NCBI RefSeq assembly: GCF_000814905.1
Contig: NZ_JXAG01000043.1
Coordinates: 62,001-126,000, forward strand
Direction of reading: 5' to 3'
Length of the DNA: 64,000 bases
From: Enterobacter sp. Bisph1
GTDB taxonomy: Bacteria; Pseudomonadota; Gammaproteobacteria; Enterobacterales; Enterobacteriaceae
The position numbers were made by a program, and so were the translations under genes. The notes below the pieces were generated by a model, which was given only the letters and a program-made list of their open reading frames with translations, did no database searches and had not been told where the DNA came from. Position 1 is the first letter of the stretch. The number at the start of each line of letters is the position of its first letter. Shown here in pieces: positions 29,994-39,626 of this stretch.

Positions 29994-30038
29994 CGCATTT
30001 GAAAGCGTACACATAACAACCACACACGAGGTTTCATA

Positions 30039-31409
30039 ATGGAAGGTCAACAGCACGGCGATCAGCTAAAGCGCGGCCTGAAGAACCGCCATATTCAGCT
30101 TATCGCGCTGGGTGGCGCTATTGGGACTGGGCTGTTTCTGGGCAGCGCATCGGTCATTCAATCCGCCGGCCCCGGCATTATTCTCGGCTATGCCATTGCC
30201 GGTTTTATCGCTTTTCTGATCATGCGCCAGCTTGGCGAAATGGTCGTTGAAGAGCCGGTAGCAGGTTCGTTTAGCCACTTCGCCTATAAATACTGGGGCA
30301 GCTTCGCAGGCTTCGCTTCCGGCTGGAACTACTGGGTGCTGTATGTGCTGGTGGCGATGGCGGAGCTCACCGCCGTTGGCAAATATGTGCAATTCTGGTG
30401 GCCGGAGATCCCCACCTGGGTCTCCGCTGCCGTCTTCTTTGTGATTATCAACGCCATCAACCTGACCAATGTAAAAGTGTTTGGTGAGATGGAGTTCTGG
30501 TTTTCCATTATTAAGGTTTTCGCCGTTGTGGCGATGATCGTCTTTGGCGGCTGGCTGCTGTTCAGCGACAGCGCAGGTCCGCAGGCCACCGTACGTAACC
30601 TCTGGGACCAGGGCGGCTTCTTGCCGCACGGCTTCGGTGGGCTGGTGATGATGATGGCGATTATCATGTTCTCCTTTGGTGGGCTGGAGCTGGTGGGGAT
30701 CACCGCCGCAGAAGCCGACAATCCAGAGCAAAGCATTCCGAAAGCGACCAACCAGGTTATCTACCGCATCCTGATTTTCTATATTGGTTCGCTGGCCGTG
30801 CTGCTCTCCCTGATGCCGTGGACGCGGGTGACCGCCGATACCAGCCCGTTTGTCCTGATCTTCCACGAACTGGGCGACTCGTTTGTGGCGAATGCGTTAA
30901 ACGTTGTGGTGTTGACGGCAGCGCTCTCTGTCTATAACAGCTGCGTCTATTGCAACAGCCGCATGCTGTTTGGCCTGGCGAAACAGGGCAACGCGCCGAA
31001 AATTCTGCAACAGGTCGATAAACGCGGCGTGCCGGTGAATACGATTATTACCTCTGCACTGTTCACTGCGCTGTGCGTACTGATTAACTACCTGGCACCG
31101 GAATCTGCGTTTGGTCTGCTGATGGCGCTGGTGGTTTCCGCGCTGGTGATCAACTGGGCGATGATAAGCCTGGCGCATATGCGTTTTCGCCGTGCTAAGC
31201 AGCAGCAAGGCGTTAAGCCGCGTTTCCCGGCGCTGTTTTACCCGCTGGGTAACTGGATCTGCCTGATCTTTATGGCCGCCGTGCTGGTCATTATGTTGAT
31301 GACTGACGGTATGGCGATTTCGGTCTACCTGATCCCGGTATGGATCGCCATCCTCGGCGTCGGCTACCTGTTAAAGCAGAAAAACGCCCGCGCGGTGAAA
31401 GCCAATTAA
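30039..31409 (+). CDS. aroP: Aromatic amino acid permease AroP
   Basis: AroP imports phenylalanine, tyrosine and tryptophan with protons. It belongs to the amino acid-polyamine-organocation family, with twelve predicted spans in 456 residues (E. coli 457). Family marks are the N-terminal RHIQLIALGGAIGTGLFLGS, the segment ELTAVGKYVQFWW and the C-terminal LINYLAPESAFGLLMALVVS. The Shine-Dalgarno ACGAGGTTT precedes ATG 30039. Two TyrR-like boxes lie just upstream. It is divergent from pdhR and is followed by a sugar-transport operon not found here in E. coli. Confidence 0.96.
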   Translation: MEGQQHGDQLKRGLKNRHIQLIALGGAIGTGLFLGSASVIQSAGPGIILGYAIAGFIAFLIMRQLGEMVVEEPVAGSFSHFAYKYWGSFAGFASGWNYWVLYVLVAMAELTAVGKYVQFWWPEIPTWVSAAVFFVIINAINLTNVKVFGEMEFWFSIIKVFAVVAMIVFGGWLLFSDSAGPQATVRNLWDQGGFLPHGFGGLVMMMAIIMFSFGGLELVGITAAEADNPEQSIPKATNQVIYRILIFYIGSLAVLLSLMPWTRVTADTSPFVLIFHELGDSFVANALNVVVLTAALSVYNSCVYCNSRMLFGLAKQGNAPKILQQVDKRGVPVNTIITSALFTALCVLINYLAPESAFGLLMALVVSALVINWAMISLAHMRFRRAKQQQGVKPRFPALFYPLGNWICLIFMAAVLVIMLMTDGMAISVYLIPVWIAILGVGYLLKQKNARAVKAN

Positions 31410-31423
31410 TCCCTACTTTTTTT

Positions 31424-31450
31424 GCCCTCTTCCATCGTGAAGAGGGCTGT
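31424..31450 (+). terminator. Probable terminator after aroP
   Basis: GCCCTCTTC (31424-31432) pairs with GAAGAGGGC (31439-31447), followed only by TGTTT. A T-run (31417-31423) on the other side would serve transcription from the opposite strand. Nine pairs make a stable stem; efficiency is uncertain. Confidence 0.5.
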
Positions 31451-31581
31451 TTCCTACCTGTTACCTTCCTCACACTTTTCCTGTCACAGCCATTTTGTCC
31501 ATCACTGCGGCCTGATGATGCTACGCAAAGTAAAACTTCCAGGCGAATAATTCATTGCATATCTCACAGGGAGCACTGGCA

Positions 31582-32988
31582 ATGGACAACACTAAACTGT
31601 CTGTTAAAGAAAAGATTGGCTACGGCATGGGCGACGCCGGATGTAATATTATATTTGGCGCTATCATGCTGTTTGTTAACTACTTTTATACCGATATCTT
31701 CGGTCTTGCCCCTGCTTTAGTTGGGGTACTGCTGCTGTCAATTCGCGTTATTGACGCGGTAACCGACCCGCTAATGGGGGCGCTAGCCGATCGCACGCAA
31801 AGCAAATATGGGCGTTTTCGCCCCTGGCTGCTGTGGATAGCCCTGCCGTACGCCGTGTTCAGCGTGCTGATGTTTACCACGCCGGAATGGACCTATAACA
31901 GCAAGGTTATCTATGCCTTTATCACCTATTTCCTCCTCTCGCTGACCTACACGGCGATTAACATTCCTTACTGCTCCCTCGGTGGCGTTATCACTAACGA
32001 TCCGAAAGAGCGGGTCGCCTGCCAGTCGTACCGCTTTGTAATGGTGGGGATAGCAACGCTGCTGCTGTCGCTTACCCTGTTGCCGATGGCCGAGTGGTTC
32101 GGCGGCGCTGATAAAGCGAAAGGCTATCAGATGGCGATGATGGTGCTGGCATTTATTGGCATGTGCATGTTCTTGTTCTGCTTCGCCACCGTGCGTGAGC
32201 GTGTCCGCCCTGCGGTGCCGACCCACGATGACATGAAGAAAGACCTGAAAGACGTGTGGAAAAACGACCAGTGGGTGCGCATCCTGCTGCTGACCCTGTG
32301 CAACGTTTGCCCCGGTTTTATCCGCATGGCGGCAACCATGTATTACGTCACCTGGGTAATGGGGCAAAGCACTCATTTCGCCACGATGTTTATCAGCCTT
32401 GGCGTCGTGGGCATGATGATCGGCAGTATGCTGGCGAAAGTGTTGACCGACCGCTGGTGCAAGCTGAAGGTTTTCTTCTGGACCAATATCGCGCTGGCTA
32501 TTTTCTCCTGTGCTTTCTACTTCTTCGATCCGCACGCCACGGTGCTGATTGCCGTGCTCTACTTCCTGCTCAACATCCTGCATCAGATCCCTTCCCCGCT
32601 GCACTGGTCGCTGATGGCGGACGTTGATGATTACGGCGAATGGAAAACCGGCAAACGTATTACCGGCATCAGTTTCTCCGGTAACCTGTTCTTCCTGAAA
32701 GTAGGTCTGGCGGTCGCCGGTGCGATGGTCGGTTTCCTGCTCTCCTGGTATGGTTACGAAGCCGGGGCTAAAGAGCAGAGCGCCTCCGCCATTAACGGGA
32801 TTATGCTGCTGTTTACGATTATTCCGGGCGTAGGCTATCTGATTACCGCAGGCGTCGTACGCTTGCTGAAAGTCGACCGTGAACTGATGAAACAGATTCA
32901 GGCGGATTTGGAAAAACGCCGCGTCAATTACCATGAGCTGAGCGAACGCAAGACGGTACCGGCAGGCGATAACGTAAGGAATGCATAA
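31582..32988 (+). CDS. GPH-family glycoside/pentoside-cation symporter
   Basis: A 468-residue transporter of the glycoside-pentoside-hexuronide family (MelB, XynT, YicJ relatives). The N-terminal KIGYGMGDAGCNIIFGAIMLF, the cation-site region VIDAVTDPLMGALADRTQSKYGRFRPWLL and the IPYCSLGGVITNDPKER motif are typical. It has about twelve spans and a cytoplasmic loop near residue 200. ATG 31582 is chosen over 31555 because the family begins just after MDNTKLSVKEKI and CAGGGAG lies upstream. The stop overlaps the start of a GH43 glycosidase by one base, so the substrate is probably an arabino- or xylo-oligosaccharide. E. coli K-12 lacks this pair between aroP and ampE. Confidence 0.88.
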   Translation: MDNTKLSVKEKIGYGMGDAGCNIIFGAIMLFVNYFYTDIFGLAPALVGVLLLSIRVIDAVTDPLMGALADRTQSKYGRFRPWLLWIALPYAVFSVLMFTTPEWTYNSKVIYAFITYFLLSLTYTAINIPYCSLGGVITNDPKERVACQSYRFVMVGIATLLLSLTLLPMAEWFGGADKAKGYQMAMMVLAFIGMCMFLFCFATVRERVRPAVPTHDDMKKDLKDVWKNDQWVRILLLTLCNVCPGFIRMAATMYYVTWVMGQSTHFATMFISLGVVGMMIGSMLAKVLTDRWCKLKVFFWTNIALAIFSCAFYFFDPHATVLIAVLYFLLNILHQIPSPLHWSLMADVDDYGEWKTGKRITGISFSGNLFFLKVGLAVAGAMVGFLLSWYGYEAGAKEQSASAINGIMLLFTIIPGVGYLITAGVVRLLKVDRELMKQIQADLEKRRVNYHELSERKTVPAGDNVRNA

Positions 32989-33938
32989 TGAGTAACTGGC
33001 CGAATCCCTTTATTGAGCAGCGCGCCGATCCGTTTATTCTGCGCCATGAAAACCACTACTACTTCGTGGCCTCGGTGCCCGAGTACGATCGCCTGGAGAT
33101 CCGCCGCGCAGCAACGCTCGACGGATTACGCAGCGCCGAAGGCGTGGTGGTCTGGCGCAAGCCGCAAAGCGGGCCAATGAGCGAACTGATTTGGGCACCG
33201 GAACTGCATCATATTGATGGCAAATGGTATCTCTACTTTGCCGCTACATGGACCAAAGCGCTGGATGCGCTCAATATGTTCCAGCACCGCATGTTCGTGC
33301 TGGAGTGTAGTGATGCCGATCCCCTCACCGGCCGCTGGGTAGAAAAAGGCCAGGTGAAAACGCCGTTCGACACCTTTGCTCTGGACGCAACGACCTTTGA
33401 GCATCAGGGCAAGCGCTGGTATTTGTGGGCGCAAAAAGCGCCGGATATTGCCGGTAACTCCAATCTTTATCTGGCAGAAATGGAAAATCCCTGGACGCTG
33501 AAAGGCGAGCCGGTGATGTTAAGCAAACCGGAGTTTGACTGGGAGTGCCGCGGTTTTCTGGTCAACGAAGGACCGGCGGTGCTGTTCCACGACGATAAAC
33601 TTTTCATCAGCTATTCAGCCAGCGCCACCGACGAAAACTACTGTATGGGTCTGCTGTGGATCGATATCGCGGCCAACCCGCAGGATCCGGCAAACTGGCA
33701 TAAATCGCCGCAGCCGGTATTCAAAACCAGCTACGAAAACCGCCAGTACGGGCCGGGGCACAATAGCTTTACGCAAACGCCGGAAGGGGAAGATGTTCTG
33801 GTGTATCACGCCAGAAATTACACCGAAATCGAAGGCGATCCGCTCTACGATCCCAATCGTCATACCCGCCTGAAAACCATTCGCTGGCAAGAAAACGGGA
33901 TGCCTGACTTCGGCATCCCGGCGGCGGATAATCAATAA
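32988..33938 (+). CDS. Cytoplasmic GH43-type glycoside hydrolase (arabinofuranosidase/xylosidase-like)
   Basis: A 316-residue single-domain protein without a signal peptide. It has the five-bladed propeller pattern of family 43: general base D14 (QRADPFI), the WAPELHHIDGKWYLYFAA blade, pKa-modulating D133 (ALDATTF) and general acid E194 (VNEGP). Further conserved blocks are YGPGHNSFT and VYHARNYT. The family removes terminal arabinofuranose or xylose; which one cannot be told by eye. Its start overlaps the porter stop (TAATG), so imported oligosaccharides would be cut in the cytoplasm. The last codons contain a perfect nine-pair hairpin (33896-33920). Confidence 0.88.
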   Translation: MSNWPNPFIEQRADPFILRHENHYYFVASVPEYDRLEIRRAATLDGLRSAEGVVVWRKPQSGPMSELIWAPELHHIDGKWYLYFAATWTKALDALNMFQHRMFVLECSDADPLTGRWVEKGQVKTPFDTFALDATTFEHQGKRWYLWAQKAPDIAGNSNLYLAEMENPWTLKGEPVMLSKPEFDWECRGFLVNEGPAVLFHDDKLFISYSASATDENYCMGLLWIDIAANPQDPANWHKSPQPVFKTSYENRQYGPGHNSFTQTPEGEDVLVYHARNYTEIEGDPLYDPNRHTRLKTIRWQENGMPDFGIPAADNQ

Positions 33939-33943
33939 GATTG

Positions 33944-33969
33944 CGGCACGCGATTACATCAGCGTGCCG
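33944..33969. terminator. Hairpin at the convergent ends of the GH43 gene and ampE
   Basis: CGGCACGC (33944-33951) pairs perfectly with GCGTGCCG (33962-33969) around a ten-base loop that contains the ampE stop codon. It could end transcripts from both sides but has no T-run on either strand. Confidence 0.45.
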
Positions 33970-34808
33970 TAAATCGTTAACAATGCCACCACCACAACCA
34001 GCACCAACGAGGTTTTCTTCGCCATGGAGACGGCGGCTTTTGGCGTCTCCACTTTATCCGTATGCGGCTCACGCGCCAGCGAGAACTGCGCGAGGCGCGT
34101 CAGCACGTGGTACTGCGAGGTGTGACGGTCGGCAAGAGAAGCAAACCAGGCGGGCAGCGCTTTTTCACCGTGCCCCACCAGCGCATAAACAACGCCTGCC
34201 AGGCGTACCGGCACCCAGTCCAGCAGATGTAAAAGCGCATCAATGCCCGACTGCTGACGCTCGTTTGGCGTTTTATACCGCGCCAGCCAATACTGCCATG
34301 CGCGAAGGAACGCATACCCCACCAGCAACACCGGCCCCCACGCGCCGCCAACAATAAACCAGAACAGCGGCGCGAGATAAAAGCGGAAGTTAATCCACAG
34401 CAGGGCGTTTTGCAGCTCGCGCAGAAATTCCCGCTCGTCGCAACCCGGCGGCACACCGTGGATTAACGTCAGCTCGTTAGCCATCGCCGTATGGGCATGG
34501 GCATCGTTACGCGACGCGGCTTTCAGATAGGCGTGATAATGCAGACGGACTTTCCCGGCACCAATGCACAATACCCCGAGCAGGATCCACACTATCAACA
34601 GCGGTACATTAAAAAAGAGCCCGTGCACCGCGCGCAAGAACAGGAAGGTAATGAGCATCGCCAGCGCGGCCATTAGCACGGTTCTGAACATCGAGTAATG
34701 TTTTACACGCCGGAACAGCACCTCCAGCCGATGGTCCAGTTGCCAGTGCTCTCCCAGTTTAAACAGCCGTTCCGCTGCTAATACCAACAGCAGGGTGAAT
34801 AATGTCAT
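33954..34808 (-). CDS. ampE: AmpE, inner-membrane protein of the ampDE operon
   Basis: A 284-residue inner-membrane protein with about four hydrophobic spans, including [16 protein letters not shown] and [16 protein letters not shown], and a last one at the C-terminus ([15 protein letters not shown]). The length matches E. coli AmpE. It was described with AmpD as affecting beta-lactamase induction; it belongs to a CobD-like family and its activity is not settled. It overlaps ampD by four bases, so translation is coupled. No ampC/ampR pair is in this window. Confidence 0.95.
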   Translation of the reverse strand: MTLFTLLLVLAAERLFKLGEHWQLDHRLEVLFRRVKHYSMFRTVLMAALAMLITFLFLRAVHGLFFNVPLLIVWILLGVLCIGAGKVRLHYHAYLKAASRNDAHAHTAMANELTLIHGVPPGCDEREFLRELQNALLWINFRFYLAPLFWFIVGGAWGPVLLVGYAFLRAWQYWLARYKTPNERQQSGIDALLHLLDWVPVRLAGVVYALVGHGEKALPAWFASLADRHTSQYHVLTRLAQFSLAREPHTDKVETPKAAVSMAKKTSLVLVVVVALLTIYGTLM

Positions 34809-35368
34809 GGCATCTCCTTTTCTGACATACCGGCCACCAGCGCGCGAAATCTCGCCCAGTCAAAGGCGGGTCCGGGATCGGTCTTCCGTTCGGGGGCGAT
34901 ATCACTGTGTCCGGTCATATTGTCAACAATCGACGGGTAAAGCTCAATCACCGTTGTTGCGATCGCCGCCAGTTGACGATATTGCGCATCGGTATAGGGC
35001 AGATGATCGGTACCTTCCAGTTCAATACCAATCGAAAAATCATTACAGCGCTCACGTCCCTGCCAGCACGATACACCCGCATGCCAGGCGCGTTTATCGA
35101 AAGGCACATATTGCACAATTTCACCGTCGCGACGAATCAGGCAGTGTGCGGAAACACGCAGATGAACAATCTCAGCGAAGAAGGGATCGGCGCTGGCATC
35201 CAGCGTGCCGGTGAACAGCGCGTCTATCCATGGACCGCCAAATTGTCCTGGCGGTAAGCTGATATTATGCACCACCAGTAATGAAGGCTGTTCATCGTCC
35301 GGGCGGCAGTCAAAATGGGGAGACGGTACGTGCCGCGCCTCGACCAGCCAGCCCTTGCGTAACTGCAT
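34805..35368 (-). CDS. ampD: AmpD, cytoplasmic 1,6-anhydro-N-acetylmuramyl-L-alanine amidase
   Basis: AmpD cleaves the peptide from anhydro-muropeptides in murein recycling. Its loss lets these inducers accumulate and activates AmpR-controlled beta-lactamase where present. It has 187 residues (E. coli 183). The zinc ligands H34 (LVVHNIS), H154 ([14 protein letters not shown]) and D164 are present with catalytic-region E116 (IELEGTD). A Shine-Dalgarno AAGGAGTT precedes the start. It is the first gene of ampDE and divergent from nadC. Confidence 0.97.
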   Translation of the reverse strand: MQLRKGWLVEARHVPSPHFDCRPDDEQPSLLVVHNISLPPGQFGGPWIDALFTGTLDASADPFFAEIVHLRVSAHCLIRRDGEIVQYVPFDKRAWHAGVSCWQGRERCNDFSIGIELEGTDHLPYTDAQYRQLAAIATTVIELYPSIVDNMTGHSDIAPERKTDPGPAFDWARFRALVAGMSEKEMP

Positions 35369-35464
35369 AAGGAACTCCTTATAGAGGATGGTGCTGAAAC
35401 ACGCTTCAGGGTAGCATGTTTAGACTGTGTCCCGGAATGGCGTTGCCTGCAGGACATAACCTAA

Positions 35465-36391
<927 letters not shown>

Positions 36392-36402
36392 ATCGTATGT
36401 TG

Positions 36403-36426
36403 AACGGGCCGCTGGCCCGTTTTTTG
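36403..36426 (+). terminator. Rho-independent terminator of nadC
   Basis: ACGGGCC (36404-36410) pairs with GGCCCGT (36414-36420) around a three-base loop and is followed by six Ts. It lies 12 bases after the nadC stop and isolates the ppdD operon. Confidence 0.88.
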
Positions 36427-36563
36427 TGTGACTTCTCGCATTGTTTTTGTTCTGCGCTGCAATACCTTCACTAATACTGGAAAGCGCTATCCCGCTTCAC
36501 TTTTTCCTCCTCGCCAGGCGTTACCCGTGCTGACAAAGTGATGGCTCAAACAAGGAGCCGTCG

Positions 36564-36998
36564 ATGAACAGACAACAAGGATTCACCTTAATTGAGCTGA
36601 TGGTGGTGATTGGCATTATTGCCATCCTGAGCGCTATCGGTATTCCCGCCTATCAAAACTACCTGCGCAAAGCCGCCCTGACGGACATGCTGCAAGCGTA
36701 TGTGCCCTATCGCACCGCGGTTGAACTCTGCGCGCTGGAGCGCGGCGGCACGGGCAATTGCGACGCCAGCAGCAACGGTATTCCTGCGCCGACCACCACC
36801 CGTTATGTTTCAGCCATCAGCGTTGAACGAGGCATCGTTACGCTAACCGGGCAAGAGAGTTTGAACGGGCTTAGCGTAGTCATGACGCCGCAGTGGAGTA
36901 ACGCAGACGGCATGCTGGGCTGGACGCGAGCCTGCAATACGCAAGCAGACAGCGCCTTGCAGCAGGCCTGTGAAGATGTTTTTCGTACCGGACGCTAA
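36564..36998 (+). CDS. ppdD: PpdD, major type IV pilin precursor
   Basis: A 144-residue type IVa prepilin (E. coli 146). The short leader MNRQQG is cut before F7 by prepilin peptidase, giving mature FTLIELMVVIGIIAILSAIG with the essential Glu at position 5 (E11 here). A C-terminal disulfide pair is likely (CNTQADS and QACEDVF). Start ATG 36564 follows AAGGAGCC. hofB and hofC follow within one operon; other pilus genes (hofM-Q, gspO/pppA) are elsewhere in enterobacteria. Confidence 0.96.
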   Translation: MNRQQGFTLIELMVVIGIIAILSAIGIPAYQNYLRKAALTDMLQAYVPYRTAVELCALERGGTGNCDASSNGIPAPTTTRYVSAISVERGIVTLTGQESLNGLSVVMTPQWSNADGMLGWTRACNTQADSALQQACEDVFRTGR

Positions 36999-37007
36999 GG
37001 AGCAGCA

Positions 37008-38402
37008 ATGAAAGAGGATAAACTGCTGGCGCTCTGCCAGCGCCACAATGCGGTGATACTCAACAGCGAAGAGGATCTTCTTACCCTCGCGGTGGTGGAA
37101 AGCCCCAGCACGGAGTTAATGGAATCTCTGCAGTTTTCCCTGCAAAAGCGTATCGATATCCGTTGCTGGACGCCGGAGCAGATGGATAAGCATCATCAGC
37201 GAAATGCACAGGCAGCGATGCCGACCGTGGCCGAGTCAAAAGAAGATACCGGCTCAGCGGTAGAGATCTTAAACCACACGCTACAACAAGCGCTGATACT
37301 GCGCGCCTCCGATATCCATTTTGAACCGGGTGAAAACGACTATGCCATTCGCTTACGTGTCGACGGCGTACTGCATGCACTGTCACCGCTACCCGGTACG
37401 CTAAGCAGCACCCTTACGGCACGGTTAAAAGTGTTGGGTAATCTTGATATCGCCGAACGGCGCATCCCGCAGGATGGGCAGTTTAGCGTTGAGTTGTCCG
37501 GGCAGTCCGTTTCGTTTCGTATTGCCACCTTGCCCTGCCGCCACGGTGAAAAAGTGGTGTTACGGCTTTTGCACCAGGTGAATCAGGCGCTGGAAATCGC
37601 GGCGCTCGGTATGACCGACGCGCAGGTCGCGCTGTTTGACAGAGCGCTGGCGCAGCCGCAAGGATTGATTCTGGTCACCGGGCCAACGGGCAGCGGTAAA
37701 ACCGTGACCCTGTATAGCGCACTGCAGGCGCGCAACAAGCCAGAAGTGAATATTTGTAGCGTCGAAGATCCGGTAGAGATCCCGTTGAGCGGGCTGATTC
37801 AGACGCAGATCAACCCCCGTGCCGGGCTGACCTTTCAGAGCGTGCTCCGTGCCTTACTGCGCCAGGATCCGGACATTATTATGGTCGGCGAAATTCGCGA
37901 CGGCGAAACGGCAGAAATAGCCATTAAGGCCGCGCAAACCGGCCATCTGGTGCTGTCGACGCTGCACACTAACTCCACCAGCGAAGCGCTGATACGCATT
38001 CAACAAATGGGGGTGGCGCGCTGGATGATCTCCTCCGCGCTTTCGCTGGTGGTAGCGCAGCGGCTGGTGAGAAGATTGTGCCCACACTGCCGTAAGCTGG
38101 GGATTGAAAACAATACCTTGCCGGGTAATGTATGGCCGCGTCCGCTGCCTCGCTGGCGCGCCGAGGGGTGCGAGCAGTGCTACCACGGTTTTTACGGCCG
38201 GGTGGCATTATTTGAAGTGCTGGCCATCAGCCCGGAGGTTCGCCAGGCCATCGCCAGCGATCTCAGCGCCGATGAAATCGCCCGGCTGGCGCGCGAAGAT
38301 GGAATGACCACCTTATTTCAGCACGGCTGCCTCGCCGTGGAGCAAGGGCTCACCACGCTGGAAGAACTGGTACGCATATTGGGTTTCCCGGGTGGCAAGT
38401 AA
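37008..38402 (+). CDS. hofB: HofB, type IV pilus / GspE-family assembly ATPase
   Basis: A 464-residue secretion ATPase of the PilB/GspE type (E. coli 461) that would power pilus extension. Walker A is GPTGSGKT (225-232), the Asp box is SVEDPVEI, Walker B is DPDIIMVGEIRDGETAE and the His box is HLVLSTLHTN. A tetra-cysteine zinc site (CPHC and CEQC) lies near residues 360-390. It begins nine bases after ppdD and overlaps hofC by 11 bases. Confidence 0.95.
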   Translation: MKEDKLLALCQRHNAVILNSEEDLLTLAVVESPSTELMESLQFSLQKRIDIRCWTPEQMDKHHQRNAQAAMPTVAESKEDTGSAVEILNHTLQQALILRASDIHFEPGENDYAIRLRVDGVLHALSPLPGTLSSTLTARLKVLGNLDIAERRIPQDGQFSVELSGQSVSFRIATLPCRHGEKVVLRLLHQVNQALEIAALGMTDAQVALFDRALAQPQGLILVTGPTGSGKTVTLYSALQARNKPEVNICSVEDPVEIPLSGLIQTQINPRAGLTFQSVLRALLRQDPDIIMVGEIRDGETAEIAIKAAQTGHLVLSTLHTNSTSEALIRIQQMGVARWMISSALSLVVAQRLVRRLCPHCRKLGIENNTLPGNVWPRPLPRWRAEGCEQCYHGFYGRVALFEVLAISPEVRQAIASDLSADEIARLAREDGMTTLFQHGCLAVEQGLTTLEELVRILGFPGGK

Positions 38403-39594
38403 ACAACTCTGGCACTGGTCCGGGCTGACAAGGAGCGGTGAGCTGCAAAGCGGCCTCTACTGGAGCGAAAACCGCACCGCTACCGTTTTGCTGTTATACC
38501 AGCAGCATATTCATCCGCTCTCGCTAAAGCGTTGCCCAATTCGACGCGCGTTGTGGAAAGCAGAATATAGCAGCCCGTTGTTGCATCAGCTGGCGACCCT
38601 GCTGCGAGCCGGTCTAACCTTACCGGAGGGGCTGGAGCTACTGGCAGAACAACATGAGGCAAGGCAGTGGCGCGCGCTGCTACATCACCTGGCGCAGGCG
38701 CTGGAACAGGGTGAAACCTTCTGTGACGCCCTGCGCCAGTGGCCGGAGGTATTTCCGCCGCTCTGGCTGGCGATGATTCGCACCGGAGAGTTAACCGGCA
38801 AGCTGGAAGAGTGCTGTTTTAAACTTGCTGAGCAGCAAAAAGCTGAACGAGAGCTGGCGCAGAAGGTGAAAAAGGCGCTGCGCTATCCGTCAATCATCCT
38901 GGCGCTGACGGCGGCGGTAGTCGTGGCGATGATCTACCTTGTATTACCGGAATTTACCGCTATTTATCAGACCTTCAACACGCCGCTGCCCGGCTTAACG
39001 CGGGGAGTCATAGCCAGCGCCGACATTATGCAGCGTGCGGCGCTACCGCTGGCAATAGCTGCGATCATCGCCGGTGGGGCTCTGCATATGCTGCGCAATC
39101 ATGCTGACTGGCAGCGCTATAAACAACGCTGGATACTGGTAAGCCCGATCATAGGCCCTCTGGTGCGCGGTCAGCGGCTCAGCCAAATATTTACCGTGCT
39201 GGCATTGACCCAGCGTGCCGGCATCGCTTTTTTACAAGGGCTGGAGAGCGTGATAGAGACGCTCACCTGTCCTTACTGGCGGGCGGTATTGCAACGCGCG
39301 CACCGGCAAATCACCGAGGGGGAAGCCATTTCTGCGGCGTTAAAGGAGAGTGGCGAATTTCCACCGTTGTGTATTCAACTGATTCGCACAGGGGAAGTGT
39401 CGGGCGCGCTGGACAGTATGCTGGAAAATCTGGCACAGCATCATAGCGAGCAAACCCATCTTCTGGCCGATAGCCTGGCCGCCGTGCTGGAACCGCTATT
39501 ACTGGTGATCACCGGGCTGGTGATTGGTGTGCTGGTGGTGGCGATGTATCTACCCATTTTTCATCTGGGAGATGCCATGGGCGCAGGAGGATAA
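38392..39594 (+). CDS. hofC: HofC, type IV pilus / GspF-family inner-membrane platform protein
   Basis: A 400-residue polytopic protein with two GspF repeats. The first begins HQLATLLRAGLTLPEGLELL and the second FTVLALTQRAGIAFLQGLESV; each ends in a membrane span. A final span lies at LLVITGLVIGVLVVAMYLPIFHLGDAM. The start is GTG 38392, inside the end of hofB (11-base overlap), and gives the E. coli N-terminus MASKQLW. It would anchor HofB under the PpdD pilus. Confidence 0.94.
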   Translation: MASKQLWHWSGLTRSGELQSGLYWSENRTATVLLLYQQHIHPLSLKRCPIRRALWKAEYSSPLLHQLATLLRAGLTLPEGLELLAEQHEARQWRALLHHLAQALEQGETFCDALRQWPEVFPPLWLAMIRTGELTGKLEECCFKLAEQQKAERELAQKVKKALRYPSIILALTAAVVVAMIYLVLPEFTAIYQTFNTPLPGLTRGVIASADIMQRAALPLAIAAIIAGGALHMLRNHADWQRYKQRWILVSPIIGPLVRGQRLSQIFTVLALTQRAGIAFLQGLESVIETLTCPYWRAVLQRAHRQITEGEAISAALKESGEFPPLCIQLIRTGEVSGALDSMLENLAQHHSEQTHLLADSLAAVLEPLLLVITGLVIGVLVVAMYLPIFHLGDAMGAGG

Positions 39595-39595
39595 C

Positions 39596-39619
39596 GCAGG
39601 CGCAGCGCGGTGCGCCTGC
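39596..39619. terminator. Hairpin between convergent hofC and guaC
   Basis: GCAGGCGCA (39596-39604) pairs perfectly with TGCGCCTGC (39611-39619) around a six-base loop, filling most of the 32-base gap. No T-run follows on either strand, so the hairpin may protect ends or be a weak bidirectional terminator. Confidence 0.45.
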
Positions 39620-39626
39620 AAAGCGG

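Larger units (their letters stand above)
29551..30038. other. 488-base divergent spacer between pdhR and aroP
   Basis: An A/T-rich stretch holding the promoters of pdhR and aroP. Seen within it: two TyrR-like boxes near aroP (29953-29993) and a possible 26-codon ORF with a good Shine-Dalgarno (29882-29962). Nothing else stands out in 29560-29850. Confidence 0.6.

Noticed and set aside
31783-32934. Minus-strand frame of 383 codons opposite the GPH porter
   Set aside because: It is His/Gln/Arg-rich and has no start context; the porter on the plus strand is clearly the coding strand.
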